Source of the DNA: an uncultured Pseudoalteromonas sp.
Lineage (GTDB): Bacteria > Pseudomonadota > Gammaproteobacteria > Enterobacterales > Alteromonadaceae
Length of the DNA stretch: 64,000 bases
Assembly (NCBI GenBank): GCA_947493455.1
Contig: CANLRB010000001.1
Span: 806,001-870,000, forward strand
Direction of reading: 5' to 3'
Shown: piece after piece, positions 38,140-47,472 of the stretch
Layout of the letters: each line of letters begins with the position of its first letter
Numbering within the stretch: the stretch's first letter is position 1
Made by a program: the position numbers and the translations under genes
Notes under the pieces: generated by a model
Databases searched by the model: none
Seen by the model: only the letters and a program-made list of their open reading frames with translations
What the model was told of the DNA's origin: nothing

Positions 38140-39546
38140 CTAAATGTGAATCGCTTTATCGTAGGCATCGAGCACAGATTCATGCATTGCTTCTGACAAA
38201 GTCGGATGAGCAAAAACGGTGTGCGTAAGCTCAGACTCAGTTGCTTCGAGGGTTTGTGCAATAGAAAAGCCTTGGATCAGTTCAGTCACTTCTTCGCCTA
38301 TCATGTGCACGCCAATAAGCTCCCCTGATTCATTATTAAAGATAACTTTGCTAAACCCTTCCGGCCTGCCGATGGCCAACGCTTTTCCGTTTGCTTGAAA
38401 CGGAAACACACCCACTTTAATGTCGTTAAACTTTTTTCTTGCCTGTGCTTCGGTGTAACCAACACTCGCAATTTGCGGAAAGCAATAAGTGCATGCAGGG
38501 ATCCGTTTTCTATTGAGTGGTTCCGCTTTATTAACATCAAGTATAGCCGCAATACATATCATCGCTTCATGGCTCGCTTTATGAGCTAAACACGGGGCAC
38601 CGGCTACATCACCAATGGCATAAATTGTCGGGATTGACGTTTGACAAATACCGTTTGTCTGAACAAAGCCAGCTTCGTCCAGCGTTACATCAACAGTATC
38701 TAAACCTAGATTGTGTGTATTAGGAGTGACACCGGTTGCCGTGATCACATGTGAAAACACTAAACAATCGCTGCCACTTTCATTTTCAATGGTTATTGTG
38801 ACGTTATCATCGGTTCTATCGAGCTGGGTAACTTTTGTCGCCACCTTAAATTTCATACCGCGCGCAGACATCTGTTTAACTGCATAGTCTGATATATCTT
38901 GGTCTTCTTGTGGCAAGATTGATCCCATCGCCTCAATGACAGTCACATCGACTCCCAATGCAAGATAGAAATTCGCAAATTCAATGCCGATCGCCCCTGA
39001 GCCAATCACCGCCAGTTTTTCCGGCAGCTCTTTTGCGGCCAGCGCATGTTTATAATTCCACACCCTCACGCCATCAGCATGAAGTCCTGGAAGACTTCGC
39101 GGTTTAGCGCCCGAAGCAATAACAACATGTGAAGCTTTAACAAACTTCATACCTTCTTTAGAAGTGACTTCAAGCAAATTTTTTTGTTTAAATTGTGCGT
39201 AGCCGTTAACGACTTCCACCCTGTTCTTTTTTAGTAGATGCGCAACGCCTTTTGACAGTTGTTGCGCAACACCTCGCGACCTTTCGATAATACGAGCAAG
39301 GTCAAAAGAGACATCGTCACAGGCAATACCATACTTGTCGGCACTTTTAATTAGCGAGTAAACCTGTGCGCTTTTCAAAATTGCTTTAGTCGGAATACAT
39401 CCCCAATTCAAGCACACACCACCTAAATGTTCAGCTTCAACGATCACTGTCTTAAGCCCAGCTTGCGCAGCTTGAATAGCAGCCACATACCCCCCAGGGC
39501 CTGCTCCGATAATCGCTACATCTGCGTTAATCATATTTTCACTCAT
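38140..39546 (-). CDS. lpdA: Dihydrolipoyl dehydrogenase (E3)
   Basis: FAD-linked disulfide oxidoreductase of 468 residues that reoxidises lipoyl groups of the E2 encoded just upstream and reduces NAD+. The N-terminal FAD motif is GAGPGGYVAAIQAAQAG, and the redox cysteines are in GGVCLNWGCIPTKA. A second Rossmann motif is VIGSGAIGIEFANFY. The catalytic His-Glu pair is in the C-terminal FAHPTLSEAMHE. It is the last gene of the operon, 8 bp after E2, and is followed by a strong terminator. As the cell must also have a housekeeping E3, this copy is probably dedicated to the operon's complex. Confidence 0.95.
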   Translation of the reverse strand: MSENMINADVAIIGAGPGGYVAAIQAAQAGLKTVIVEAEHLGGVCLNWGCIPTKAILKSAQVYSLIKSADKYGIACDDVSFDLARIIERSRGVAQQLSKGVAHLLKKNRVEVVNGYAQFKQKNLLEVTSKEGMKFVKASHVVIASGAKPRSLPGLHADGVRVWNYKHALAAKELPEKLAVIGSGAIGIEFANFYLALGVDVTVIEAMGSILPQEDQDISDYAVKQMSARGMKFKVATKVTQLDRTDDNVTITIENESGSDCLVFSHVITATGVTPNTHNLGLDTVDVTLDEAGFVQTNGICQTSIPTIYAIGDVAGAPCLAHKASHEAMICIAAILDVNKAEPLNRKRIPACTYCFPQIASVGYTEAQARKKFNDIKVGVFPFQANGKALAIGRPEGFSKVIFNNESGELIGVHMIGEEVTELIQGFSIAQTLEATESELTHTVFAHPTLSEAMHESVLDAYDKAIHI

Positions 39547-39554
39547 AGCATTTC

Positions 39555-40823
39555 CTAAAGTAACAACGTGAAGGGGTCTTCAATCTGATGTTTTAGAACT
39601 TGAATAAACTTGGCAGCAACGGCACCATCAACACATCGATGATCCATCGCCAAGGTTAAATTCAACATCGTCGCGATGGTAATTTCACCTTTAACTACCA
39701 CTGCCTTTTTCTCACCAGAGCCAACAGATAAAATGCCACATTGCGGTGGGTTTATAATTGAAGTAAAGCTATCGATACCAAACATACCTAAGTTAGAAAT
39801 TGTGAACGTTCCGCCTTGATACTCATTTGGCGCTAAGTTGCCGTCTCGCGCGCGACTAACTAGGCCTTTAGAGACTTTCGCTAATTCAGCGATACTCAAT
39901 TTATCGGCCTGAACGACAACCGGCGTAATAAGTCCATTATCAATTGCAACTGCAATTGAAATATCAGATTGATTAAAAGATAAAATCGAATCACCTGCCC
40001 ACATCACGTTCGCTTCAGGTACTTGTTGGAACGCTTTAGCAACCGCTTTTATAAGCATATCATTGACCGAAATTCGATCTTCTTTGGACGTTCTTTCGTT
40101 GAGCTGTTTTCTTAAATCAAGTAACGCATCAATACGACAATCAACTGACATATAAAAATGAGGAATGTCTCGACTAGACTCTGTTAAACGTGACGCCACC
40201 ACATTTCTCATCGAGTTATTTGGTTGACGCGTAAAACTGGGTAAAGAATCATAATCTATCTCAGCACTGGTCGATTTCGCTAAAGGCTTCGCCGTCGCAA
40301 TTTCTTGCCAACTAATATTTAAATGATCGTCGATATCTCTTTTAACAATCTTGCCGCCTGCGCCACTTCCTCTGATACGTGCAACATCAATATTGTTTTG
40401 CAGCGCCATTCTTTTGGCAACCGGAGAAATTTTTATATCGCGTGATAACTCGGTAACAACAGCTTCTTCCATCGGCGCGTCCATGGGCTGCACCAAACTG
40501 TCCAAGGGCTCAGTTGTCGCTTCTTTGTTTTGCTGCGTTGCGGTGGTTTCTACTTGTAATTCAACCGCTTTATCAACTTTGGCACCTAGAGGAAGCAACG
40601 ATACTAATGTACTGCCAACAGCCAGCTCATCACCGACCTTTGCTCCTAGTTTTGAAATAACGCCCGATTCATCAGCTGCAACTTCAACCGTTACCTTATC
40701 GGTTTCAACTTCAACGATTAAGTCCCCTTGTTTGACCTCATCACCAATCTCGACCAGCCAGTTGGCAATTACACCTGCTGTCATTGTTGGCGATAGTTGT
40801 GGCATTTTTATTATATTTGACAT
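39555..40823 (-). CDS. 2-oxoacid dehydrogenase E2 (dihydrolipoyl acyltransferase)
   Basis: A 422-residue core enzyme of a 2-oxoacid dehydrogenase complex. It has one lipoyl domain (1-78) with the modified lysine in VETDKVTVEV. A peripheral-subunit-binding domain lies near 130-170 (ISPVAKRMALQNNIDVARIR). The catalytic acetyltransferase domain holds the active site in LAMDHRCVDGAVAAKF. The ATG at 40823 is used because the lipoyl domain begins there; the frame is open 17 codons further but overlaps the E1 coding end. A single lipoyl domain differs from E. coli AceF, which has three. It probably makes propionyl-CoA from 2-oxobutyrate (inference from the lyase). Confidence 0.92.
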   Translation of the reverse strand: MSNIIKMPQLSPTMTAGVIANWLVEIGDEVKQGDLIVEVETDKVTVEVAADESGVISKLGAKVGDELAVGSTLVSLLPLGAKVDKAVELQVETTATQQNKEATTEPLDSLVQPMDAPMEEAVVTELSRDIKISPVAKRMALQNNIDVARIRGSGAGGKIVKRDIDDHLNISWQEIATAKPLAKSTSAEIDYDSLPSFTRQPNNSMRNVVASRLTESSRDIPHFYMSVDCRIDALLDLRKQLNERTSKEDRISVNDMLIKAVAKAFQQVPEANVMWAGDSILSFNQSDISIAVAIDNGLITPVVVQADKLSIAELAKVSKGLVSRARDGNLAPNEYQGGTFTISNLGMFGIDSFTSIINPPQCGILSVGSGEKKAVVVKGEITIATMLNLTLAMDHRCVDGAVAAKFIQVLKHQIEDPFTLLL

Positions 40824-40827
40824 GCTA

Positions 40828-43203
40828 TTAATTTCCTCTAATCGGTGAAGTCGACAATGACAATGCACAGGCATCTAAAATAGCGTCGGCATCAACGCGA
40901 TATTGTCGATAAAGGTCAATTGAGTCGCCGGATTGGCCAAAATCATTGACACCTAAACTTTCTACTTTGTGGCCTAAAACAGCACCAAGCCAAGTGAGTG
41001 ACGCTGGATATCCGTCAACAACAGTGACAAGGCCACCAATACTAGATACATCGTTCAGTAGCAGCTCGATATATGATTTATTGCGAGTGAATCCGATTTG
41101 CCTTTGTTTCTTGCTCTTTTGCCAATCTTCATACAACCTGTCGCTCGACGTAATCGCCAATAAACCAGCGTTAGGAACTTCTTCTTGAAGTGTTGCAAAA
41201 GCCTTTTTCGCTTCAGGCGCCATCACCCCCATATACGCGATAACAATACTTGCTTTTGTCGTTGGCTTTTTAACCCAATAAGCGCCTTTCAAAATTCCAG
41301 ATTTAAGTTGCTCATCCAACTCACGATTCGGTTGTTCAATGGGTTTGGTTGACAATCGCAGATAGACTGAACGGCCGTTACTTAGCTGCATTTGCGCTAA
41401 AGACCACTGCATGATCACAGCTAATTCGTCAGAATATGCAGGTTCAAACGAATATAAATTTGGCTGCGCCATGCCGATTAATTGAGTATTAAAGGATTGA
41501 TGTGCGCCGCCTTCTGGCGCAAGCGTTATTCCAGACGGCGTCGCAGCTAATATAAAACGCGCATCCTGATAACAGGCATAATTCATCGCGTCTAAACCGC
41601 GACAAATAAACGGATCATATACAGTACCAATCGGCAATAACCGAGAACCAAAGTGCTTTTCAGCTTGCCCTAACGAACTCAAAAGGCTGAATAAGTTACT
41701 CTCTGCAATACCGAGTTCAATATGTTGCCCTTTAGGAGCTTGTAACCAGTTAAGTGTTGATGGAATGCTTTCTTGTTTAAAAGTATCTGGTGTTTCGTTT
41801 TCATGATAAACACCGCGTTTATTAACCCATGCTCCTAAATTAGTTGAAGAAGCAACATCGGGCGATGTTGTGACGACTCGATTCGCAAATTCTGATTTAC
41901 TTCCAGCTATTTGCGCCATAATTTTGCCAAAAGCAACTTGCGTCGATGAATTAGCGCCACTTGGTGTTTTTAATTCGTCAATCGGCATGACATCCGCGAT
42001 GCTTTGTGCTTGCTCTCTTTTATTATATGGCGCATCTTGCAGCGCACTTGATAATACATCTTCCGGTAATGAGAGACCTGCAAACTTATCCCATTCGCGG
42101 CCATCGTCAATCTGTGCGTCGCGCTTATATTGCGCCATTTGATCAACCGTCATCATGCCTGCATGGTTATCCTTGTGTCCTGCCAGTGGCAGGCCATACC
42201 CTTTTATCGTATAAGCAACGAAGCATTTCGGTTTTTCGTCATCGGCAGCCGCAAACGCTTCAAGAATAGTTTCCATATCATGACCACCCAAATTAGACAT
42301 TAATTCGGATAGTTCAGCATCTGTATATTGATTTAGAAACTCAGAGGCCCCTTTTTTACCTTTAAGATCGTGTGACAAACGCTCTCGCCAAGCCGCACCG
42401 CCTTTGTACATCAACGCAGAGTACAGCTGGTTAGGACAATCATCAATCCACGTTTTGAGTGCTTTTCCACACGGCCCTGCAAACGCTTTTAGCTGTTTTT
42501 TACCATATTTAAGCGTCACAACGTCCCAGCCTACACTCTGGAAAAAGTCCAAAATCCGTTGATATAAGTCGTCGTTAATCACTGCATCTAAACTTTGACG
42601 GTTGAAATCAATAATCCACCATGTGTTTTTGAGTCCTTTTTTCCAACCTTCTAACAGCGCTTCATAAATATTCCCTTCGTCTAACTCCGCGTCTCCAAGA
42701 ATAGAAATCATCTTTCCTTTCGCTTTTGAATCGCTGATGCCTTGGTCGATAACATAGTCTTGAACAATGGATGAAAATAACGTCGCGGCCACACCTAAGC
42801 CAACTGAGCCGGTTGAAAAATCAACTTCTGTTTTATCTTTGGTAATGGAAGGATATGACTGAGCGCCGCCAAAGCCCCTAAAGTTTTTTAATTGGTCCAA
42901 TTCTTCCCGATCTAACAAATACTGTATTGCATGAAAGTTTGGTGATGCATGCGGCTTAACGGCCACTCTATCCTCAGGTTTTAAAATCTTAAAATAGAGT
43001 GCGGTCATAATCGTAGAAATTGAAGAAGATGACGCCTGGTGCCCACCCACTTTAATACCATCTTTTGACGGACGAAGGTGATTTGCATTATGAATCATCC
43101 AACTCGCCAGCCAGCGCACTTTTTGCTCCAACTCAGTTAACGTTCGTACATCGTGATTAATTCCAGTATCTTTTGCGATATCAGTGTTTTCTGTAATCTG
43201 CAT
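40828..43203 (-). CDS. Homodimeric-type 2-oxoacid dehydrogenase E1 (MdeB-like)
   Basis: A thiamine-diphosphate E1 subunit of 791 residues, about 100 shorter than E. coli AceE but of the same homodimeric class. The TPP/metal motif is in GDAELDEGNIYEAL followed by WWIIDFNRQSLD. The N-terminal part has GGHQASSSSISTIMTALYF, and the C-terminal transketolase-like part has FGSRLLPIGTVYDPF. An AceE-like E1 called MdeB is encoded next to methionine gamma-lyase in Pseudomonas putida, where it is thought to oxidise 2-oxobutyrate. The same pairing here supports that substrate. It precedes the E2 start by 4 bp. Confidence 0.88.
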   Translation of the reverse strand: MQITENTDIAKDTGINHDVRTLTELEQKVRWLASWMIHNANHLRPSKDGIKVGGHQASSSSISTIMTALYFKILKPEDRVAVKPHASPNFHAIQYLLDREELDQLKNFRGFGGAQSYPSITKDKTEVDFSTGSVGLGVAATLFSSIVQDYVIDQGISDSKAKGKMISILGDAELDEGNIYEALLEGWKKGLKNTWWIIDFNRQSLDAVINDDLYQRILDFFQSVGWDVVTLKYGKKQLKAFAGPCGKALKTWIDDCPNQLYSALMYKGGAAWRERLSHDLKGKKGASEFLNQYTDAELSELMSNLGGHDMETILEAFAAADDEKPKCFVAYTIKGYGLPLAGHKDNHAGMMTVDQMAQYKRDAQIDDGREWDKFAGLSLPEDVLSSALQDAPYNKREQAQSIADVMPIDELKTPSGANSSTQVAFGKIMAQIAGSKSEFANRVVTTSPDVASSTNLGAWVNKRGVYHENETPDTFKQESIPSTLNWLQAPKGQHIELGIAESNLFSLLSSLGQAEKHFGSRLLPIGTVYDPFICRGLDAMNYACYQDARFILAATPSGITLAPEGGAHQSFNTQLIGMAQPNLYSFEPAYSDELAVIMQWSLAQMQLSNGRSVYLRLSTKPIEQPNRELDEQLKSGILKGAYWVKKPTTKASIVIAYMGVMAPEAKKAFATLQEEVPNAGLLAITSSDRLYEDWQKSKKQRQIGFTRNKSYIELLLNDVSSIGGLVTVVDGYPASLTWLGAVLGHKVESLGVNDFGQSGDSIDLYRQYRVDADAILDACALSLSTSPIRGN

Positions 43204-43222
43204 GTCGTTCTATTCACCCAAC

Positions 43223-43768
43223 TTAATCTTTAATTACAAGCTTGCCGTTCACGTCAGCACCTAACATCACAGTCATTGCATTGGGACTATGAGCTTGCGC
43301 TTTGCGGCGCAACATCTCTAATTCATCTCGCCCGGCGTCGCTTTTTACTTCAATAACATAATTAATGTTTTTGAAACCAACGGGTGCGAGTGAATCAACT
43401 TCAAGGAATCCGGCCAGATCAAGCTCTCCCGATACGGTTACCTTCAAGCTTTCTAGTTGAATCTCTTTCATCGACGCGCCCACAGTAAAGGCCACCATTA
43501 AACACGCCCCGACTCCAGACAATAGGTACTCTTGAGGATTGGGGGCTTGGTTTGTACCGAGTAATTGTCTAGGTTCGTCTATAACCCACTGGAAATCGCG
43601 ACTCACAATATGTGGGCCTATTTCCATAGGTAGTGCTTTGGCAATGGCGCGAGTGCCTGTTTGCCAGTCAACTTCAACGCCATATTTCGCAATGCCTTCA
43701 GCTCTAAACTCTTTTACTTCATTTACATATTCACTCAGTGCTGAAATTGAAATACTGTTTCTCATCAT
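43223..43768 (-). CDS. OsmC-family protein with a single conserved cysteine
   Basis: A 181-residue protein of the OsmC/Ohr fold. The first redox cysteine is in LSGVGACLMVAFTVG near residue 90. The position of the second cysteine, normally in an H-x-x-C segment, reads AHSPNAMTVML. A classical two-cysteine peroxidase cycle is therefore unlikely unless a partner thiol takes part. It is encoded between the gamma-lyase (9 bp) and E1 (19 bp), so it is co-expressed with sulfur amino-acid breakdown. It might deal with thiols or persulfides made by the lyase (inference). Two adjacent ATG codons make the start uncertain by one residue. Confidence 0.82.
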   Translation of the reverse strand: MMRNSISISALSEYVNEVKEFRAEGIAKYGVEVDWQTGTRAIAKALPMEIGPHIVSRDFQWVIDEPRQLLGTNQAPNPQEYLLSGVGACLMVAFTVGASMKEIQLESLKVTVSGELDLAGFLEVDSLAPVGFKNINYVIEVKSDAGRDELEMLRRKAQAHSPNAMTVMLGADVNGKLVIKD

Positions 43769-43777
43769 CTTTTCCTT

Positions 43778-45073
43778 TTAAATTTGTGATAACGCTTGTT
43801 CAAAGTCTTGAATTAAGTCTTGATAATCTTCAATGCCGACTGATAATCGGATACAACCAGGTTGGATCCCCATTGCGCCTCGTTGACCCGCCGTATATCC
43901 AGCATGAGAGGTGTTAAATGGCAAACTAATAAGTGATTCGATGCCACCGAGGCTGGTCGCTTGCTTAGGCAGTTTTAGATGGGTAAGAAGTTTCAAAGCA
44001 GCCTCGTCACCGCCTTTAACCACAAACGTAATCATTCCGCCAAAATTGTTAAGTGTTTTTGCCGCTAAACTATGTTGCGGATGACTGATCCCACCTGGGT
44101 AGAGAACATCAATTACTTTCTCGTGCAGCTCTAAAAAGTTAGCAAGTTTAACTGCGTTTATTTCATGTGTTCTCATTCGAATAGGCAGTGTTTTTAGCCC
44201 GCGCTCGAGTAAAAAGGCAGCGTGTGGATCCATTGAACTTCCATAGCTCAGTAATCGAGGCCATATCATATCGACGAGTTTTCTTGGCCCCATAACACAC
44301 CCGGCAATTAAATCACTATGCCCATTGAGGTATTTAGATGCAGAATGAATAACAAGATCGGCTCCCATTTCGAGCGGTTTACAACCAATTGGTGTGGTAA
44401 AGGTCGCATCGAGCACTAACCGTAAGCGATGCTTTTTAGCGATTGCGACTAAACCGTGTATATCAACGAGCTTAAGTAATGGATTGGTTAGAGTCTCAAA
44501 GTATAAAATCTGCGTATTGGGCTTAATTGCCTGCTCAATGGCGTCTAAATCGGTTGGATTAACGTAACTTACACTCAAACCCATAGTTGGGAATTCATGG
44601 TTGAATAAATTATAGGTGCCACCGTAAAGTTCGTTTGAAGCAACGACATGCGCACCTTTATCAAGCAAAGCCATTATAGATGCGGTGATAGCTGCCATGC
44701 CCGAACTGAATACAAGTGCAGACTCTGCGCCTTCAAGTGCAGCCAATTTTTCCTGAACAGCCCACTGACTCGGGTTACCATAGCGCGTGTATATGAATCT
44801 ATCTCTGGCATGTCCTTCTTCTACAGAAGTATATTGCTCTTGATTTAACAAGAAAGTCGACGTTTGAAAAATCGGTGTACCAACGGCCCCGGTCGTCGTA
44901 TCATCGATCGTGCCAGAATGGACTGCTTTGGTACTGTCGTGAAGAAGCTCATCTGAGCGTGTCTTTAATGATGGGCCATTCGTTCTCACTCGGGTAAGGT
45001 CATGAGCCCAATCTAGATCTCGAGTAACCGCGCTTTTACTACGCGGATCACCTTTTATTAATTTATTTTTCAT
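43778..45073 (-). CDS. Cys/Met-metabolism PLP enzyme, probable methionine or cystathionine gamma-lyase
   Basis: A fold-type I PLP enzyme of 431 residues from the trans-sulfuration family. The PLP-phosphate segment is ALVFSSGMAAITASIMALL and the Schiff-base lysine is in VIHSASKYLNGHSDLIAG. YTRYGNPSQW supplies the Tyr/Arg pair from the neighbouring subunit. A 45-residue N-terminal extension is unusual. Methionine gamma-lyases typically have a cysteine in the segment that here reads ELYGGTYNLF, as in cystathionine gamma-lyases, so substrate choice is open. Either way, gamma-elimination would yield 2-oxobutyrate for the E1/E2/E3 genes that follow. It is the first gene of the operon, with a sigma-54 promoter 26 nt from its predicted start point. 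Confidence 0.85.
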   Translation of the reverse strand: MKNKLIKGDPRSKSAVTRDLDWAHDLTRVRTNGPSLKTRSDELLHDSTKAVHSGTIDDTTTGAVGTPIFQTSTFLLNQEQYTSVEEGHARDRFIYTRYGNPSQWAVQEKLAALEGAESALVFSSGMAAITASIMALLDKGAHVVASNELYGGTYNLFNHEFPTMGLSVSYVNPTDLDAIEQAIKPNTQILYFETLTNPLLKLVDIHGLVAIAKKHRLRLVLDATFTTPIGCKPLEMGADLVIHSASKYLNGHSDLIAGCVMGPRKLVDMIWPRLLSYGSSMDPHAAFLLERGLKTLPIRMRTHEINAVKLANFLELHEKVIDVLYPGGISHPQHSLAAKTLNNFGGMITFVVKGGDEAALKLLTHLKLPKQATSLGGIESLISLPFNTSHAGYTAGQRGAMGIQPGCIRLSVGIEDYQDLIQDFEQALSQI

Positions 45074-45109
45074 CCTAATTTTCCATGCTGGTGTAATAAT
45101 TGTAACTAA

Positions 45110-45126
45110 CGCACAGCATGTGCCAA
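45110..45126 (-). promoter_or_regulatory. Sigma-54 promoter of the gamma-lyase operon
   Basis: The minus strand reads TTGGCACATGCTGTGCG. The -24 block TTGGCAC is perfect and the GC pair sits at the right distance in GTGCG. The predicted start is near 45099, leaving about 26 nt to the lyase ATG at 45073. A sigma-54 activator is encoded on the other side of the same spacer. Confidence 0.7.
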
Positions 45127-45287
45127 AATAAAATAAAATTTAAAAACAATAAGTTACGCTATTTTTATAAATTTAAATTTCACAATGCGTTACACAACTG
45201 AAACACCCGTAAAATTAATTTGGTACATAACGAACAGCAGCACTTTGAAAATAAGCTTCTTGCTAGAGCGTTTCAAAAGTGATACAT

Positions 45288-45303
45288 GTTTCAATTATGA
45301 AAC
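45288..45303. promoter_or_regulatory. Palindrome, candidate activator site for the gamma-lyase operon
   Basis: GTTTCA-ATTA-TGAAAC is a perfect 16-bp inverted repeat centred about 197 bp upstream of the predicted lyase transcript start and 24 bp before the activator gene. Related TTTCA/TGAAA half-sites occur at about 45196, 45245 and 45270. The position fits an enhancer and possible autoregulation. Confidence 0.5.
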
Positions 45304-45326
45304 GGTGAATATTTGGGGTAGATACG

Positions 45327-46853
45327 ATGAAATTAGATATTTTTTCTGAAGATAGGCTTGGCATTACACAAGAATTTTTGACCGTGATTTTCAACCAAGG
45401 TTGGAACTTAGCTGCGATGGAAATGCACACCCATCATACATATCTCTATATTGACAATACCGGCAAAAGTTTTAATCAAATCGCCCCCCTATTTAAACGG
45501 ATCCCAGGTGTAAAAGATGTTACCCAAGTCGATTTATTACCCAACGAAAAAAAACGAAAACACTTAGACGCACTACTCGCAAAGCTGCCCGATGCAATTC
45601 TTGACGTTGATAAATCAGGAGAAATTATTGTTGCCAATCAATCAGCCGCAATTGCCTTTGGTCACTCAACATCATTTCTAGTTGGTAAAAATGTTTCGAC
45701 AATCATTGGTATAGAGATTGACGAACTTTATAAATGCGTCGGTCAGCACATTGAAGTAACGAGCGGCTCTACTAAGTTTTTGCTTGATCTATCCGTAGTT
45801 AAAGTGGGCAAAACAATTAAAGGCGCGGTTCTTATTTTCCAGAGCATTTCGAAAATGGGCAAACAACTATCAGCAATGAGCGATAAAAAGCCCGACAATT
45901 ACAATACATTCGTCGCTAACTGCGATGAGATGAAATATATCGAAGCGCAAACAATTAAATATGCCAACTTAGATTTACCGGTATTAATCAATGGCGAAAC
46001 GGGGACAGGCAAAGAGCTTACAGCAAGAGCACTTCATAATTTAAGTGATCGCTCAAAAAATTCATTTATGGCAATTAACTGTGCAGCGCTTCCGGAAAAT
46101 TTACTCGAAAGTGAATTATTTGGCTATGACTCTGGCGCTTTTTCAGGCGCCAAAAAAAGTGGTAAACCTGGGCTATTAGAACTCGCCGATGGCGGCACAG
46201 TATTTCTTGATGAAATTGGCGAAATGTCAGTATATCTGCAAGCAAAGTTATTACGATTTTTGCAAGACTATAGCTTTATCCGAATCGGTGGTTCAGTGGA
46301 GGTTAAAGTAGATATTCGAGTTGTTTGCGCAACGCATAGGGATCTTGAAGTCATGGTCAGTGAAGGTGAGTTTCGTCAAGACTTATTTTACCGTTTAAAT
46401 GTACTCAGCCTAAAGCTGCCCCCGTTAAGAGAACGACAGTCAGATATAGCGACGTTAATTGACCTTTTCGCAAACCGGGCTGCTGAGCAAGTCAATGTTG
46501 ACCGACCGAGCTTTTCGCAAGACGCAATCAACTTGTTAAAATTTGCTCCTTGGCCTGGCAATATAAGACAACTACAAAATGTAATTTTTAGAACAATTGC
46601 CAACAATGACGCCGAATTAATTCATGCGAAAGACTTAATGTTTAATGACCGCGAAGGTGCTAAAGAAAATGAACTACTCGATTTTTCTTCGATATTAGAC
46701 TATGAATCAGCCATCGAGAACTATGAGAAAAAGTTTCTCACTAAAATGTACGAACAGTTTCCGTCAACAAGGAAATTAGCAAAACGCCTATCCGTTTCTC
46801 ATGCAAAGATATCGCGTAAACTAAGTAAGTACGGAATTGGAAAGAGTGATTAA
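45327..46853 (+). CDS. TyrR-like sigma-54-dependent transcriptional activator
   Basis: A 508-residue regulator with TyrR domain order. An ACT-like N-terminus is at about 1-75, a PAS-type domain at about 85-185, and an AAA+ domain at about 205-430. The AAA+ domain has [15 protein letters not shown] (Walker A) and [12 protein letters not shown] (Walker B). A C-terminal Fis-like helix-turn-helix contains [19 protein letters not shown]. The sigma-54 contact loop reads GAFSGA, close to the canonical GAFTGA. E. coli TyrR has lost this loop, so this protein probably can activate sigma-54 like Pseudomonas PhhR. It is divergent from the gamma-lyase operon and is its likely activator. The ACT domain should bind an amino acid, not identified. 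Confidence 0.88.
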   Translation: MKLDIFSEDRLGITQEFLTVIFNQGWNLAAMEMHTHHTYLYIDNTGKSFNQIAPLFKRIPGVKDVTQVDLLPNEKKRKHLDALLAKLPDAILDVDKSGEIIVANQSAAIAFGHSTSFLVGKNVSTIIGIEIDELYKCVGQHIEVTSGSTKFLLDLSVVKVGKTIKGAVLIFQSISKMGKQLSAMSDKKPDNYNTFVANCDEMKYIEAQTIKYANLDLPVLINGETGTGKELTARALHNLSDRSKNSFMAINCAALPENLLESELFGYDSGAFSGAKKSGKPGLLELADGGTVFLDEIGEMSVYLQAKLLRFLQDYSFIRIGGSVEVKVDIRVVCATHRDLEVMVSEGEFRQDLFYRLNVLSLKLPPLRERQSDIATLIDLFANRAAEQVNVDRPSFSQDAINLLKFAPWPGNIRQLQNVIFRTIANNDAELIHAKDLMFNDREGAKENELLDFSSILDYESAIENYEKKFLTKMYEQFPSTRKLAKRLSVSHAKISRKLSKYGIGKSD

Positions 46854-46896
46854 GCTAAGCAAGGACAAGCTAGAAGTCGCTCTGCCAATTTGCATG

Positions 46897-47472
46897 TTAG
46901 CGTTTATCGTCGCTTATCAAGCCTACGATTTTTTTGATTACTTGCGGATCTGTCTGGTTATTTCCGTTTTTATATACCCAACGAATTAAACTCGTTCCTT
47001 CAAATAAGCTTAACAATTGAAGTGCGATTTGCTGCGCTGAATTTTGTGTGGAAAACAACCCACACTCAACACCTTGCTTAACAATTTTTTCAAGCCATGT
47101 GAGTTGAATAGTAAAGTATTGTTGAGTTTTTTCTTGCATTGATAAAGGTAACGCTGCCATCTCTGCTGCCAACGCGCCACACAAAGGTAATAGCTCATCG
47201 TTGTGGTTAAAAATATCTGCAAATGCAAGCAGTTTTTCAAACGAGTTTTTTTCTACCCTGTCGATGTGTTCTAGGTCGTCATGCATTTGTCTTAAATAGA
47301 TTTCAATCACTGCTAAACCTAGATTTTCTTTTTTCGAAAAATAATGATGAATACTGGCTTTTCTGATCCCTACAACGCTTGCAAGGTCTGCATAACTAAA
47401 CGCTGCAAACCCTTTTGAGCGTATCATATTAGCTGCCGTATTCAGAATCTGCTCTTTTGTATTCAACCCCAT
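46897..47472 (-). CDS. TetR-family transcriptional repressor
   Basis: A 191-residue regulator. The N-terminal helix-turn-helix is AFSYADLASVVGIRKASIHH followed by YFSKKENLGLAVIE. The C-terminal ligand-binding part (about 60-190) has the length and helices of the family but no recognisable ligand signature. It is divergent from the FrnE/DsbA-like gene across 326 bp, and a palindrome at 47708 in that spacer is its probable operator. It is also only 43 bp from the end of the TyrR-like gene, in convergent orientation. Confidence 0.88.
   Translation of the reverse strand: MGLNTKEQILNTAANMIRSKGFAAFSYADLASVVGIRKASIHHYFSKKENLGLAVIEIYLRQMHDDLEHIDRVEKNSFEKLLAFADIFNHNDELLPLCGALAAEMAALPLSMQEKTQQYFTIQLTWLEKIVKQGVECGLFSTQNSAQQIALQLLSLFEGTSLIRWVYKNGNNQTDPQVIKKIVGLISDDKR

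Noticed and set aside
40351-40848. A long plus-strand frame (165 codons) opposite the E2 gene
   Set aside because: It is antisense to a well-conserved lipoyl/E2 coding region, has Ser/Thr-rich low-complexity content and no ribosome site.
45327-46853. The TyrR-like protein as the activator of the polysaccharide sigma-54 promoters
   Set aside because: It has an ACT/PAS sensor and no receiver, lies 28 kb away, and the GTTTCA palindrome beside its gene differs from the TTTGCA site.
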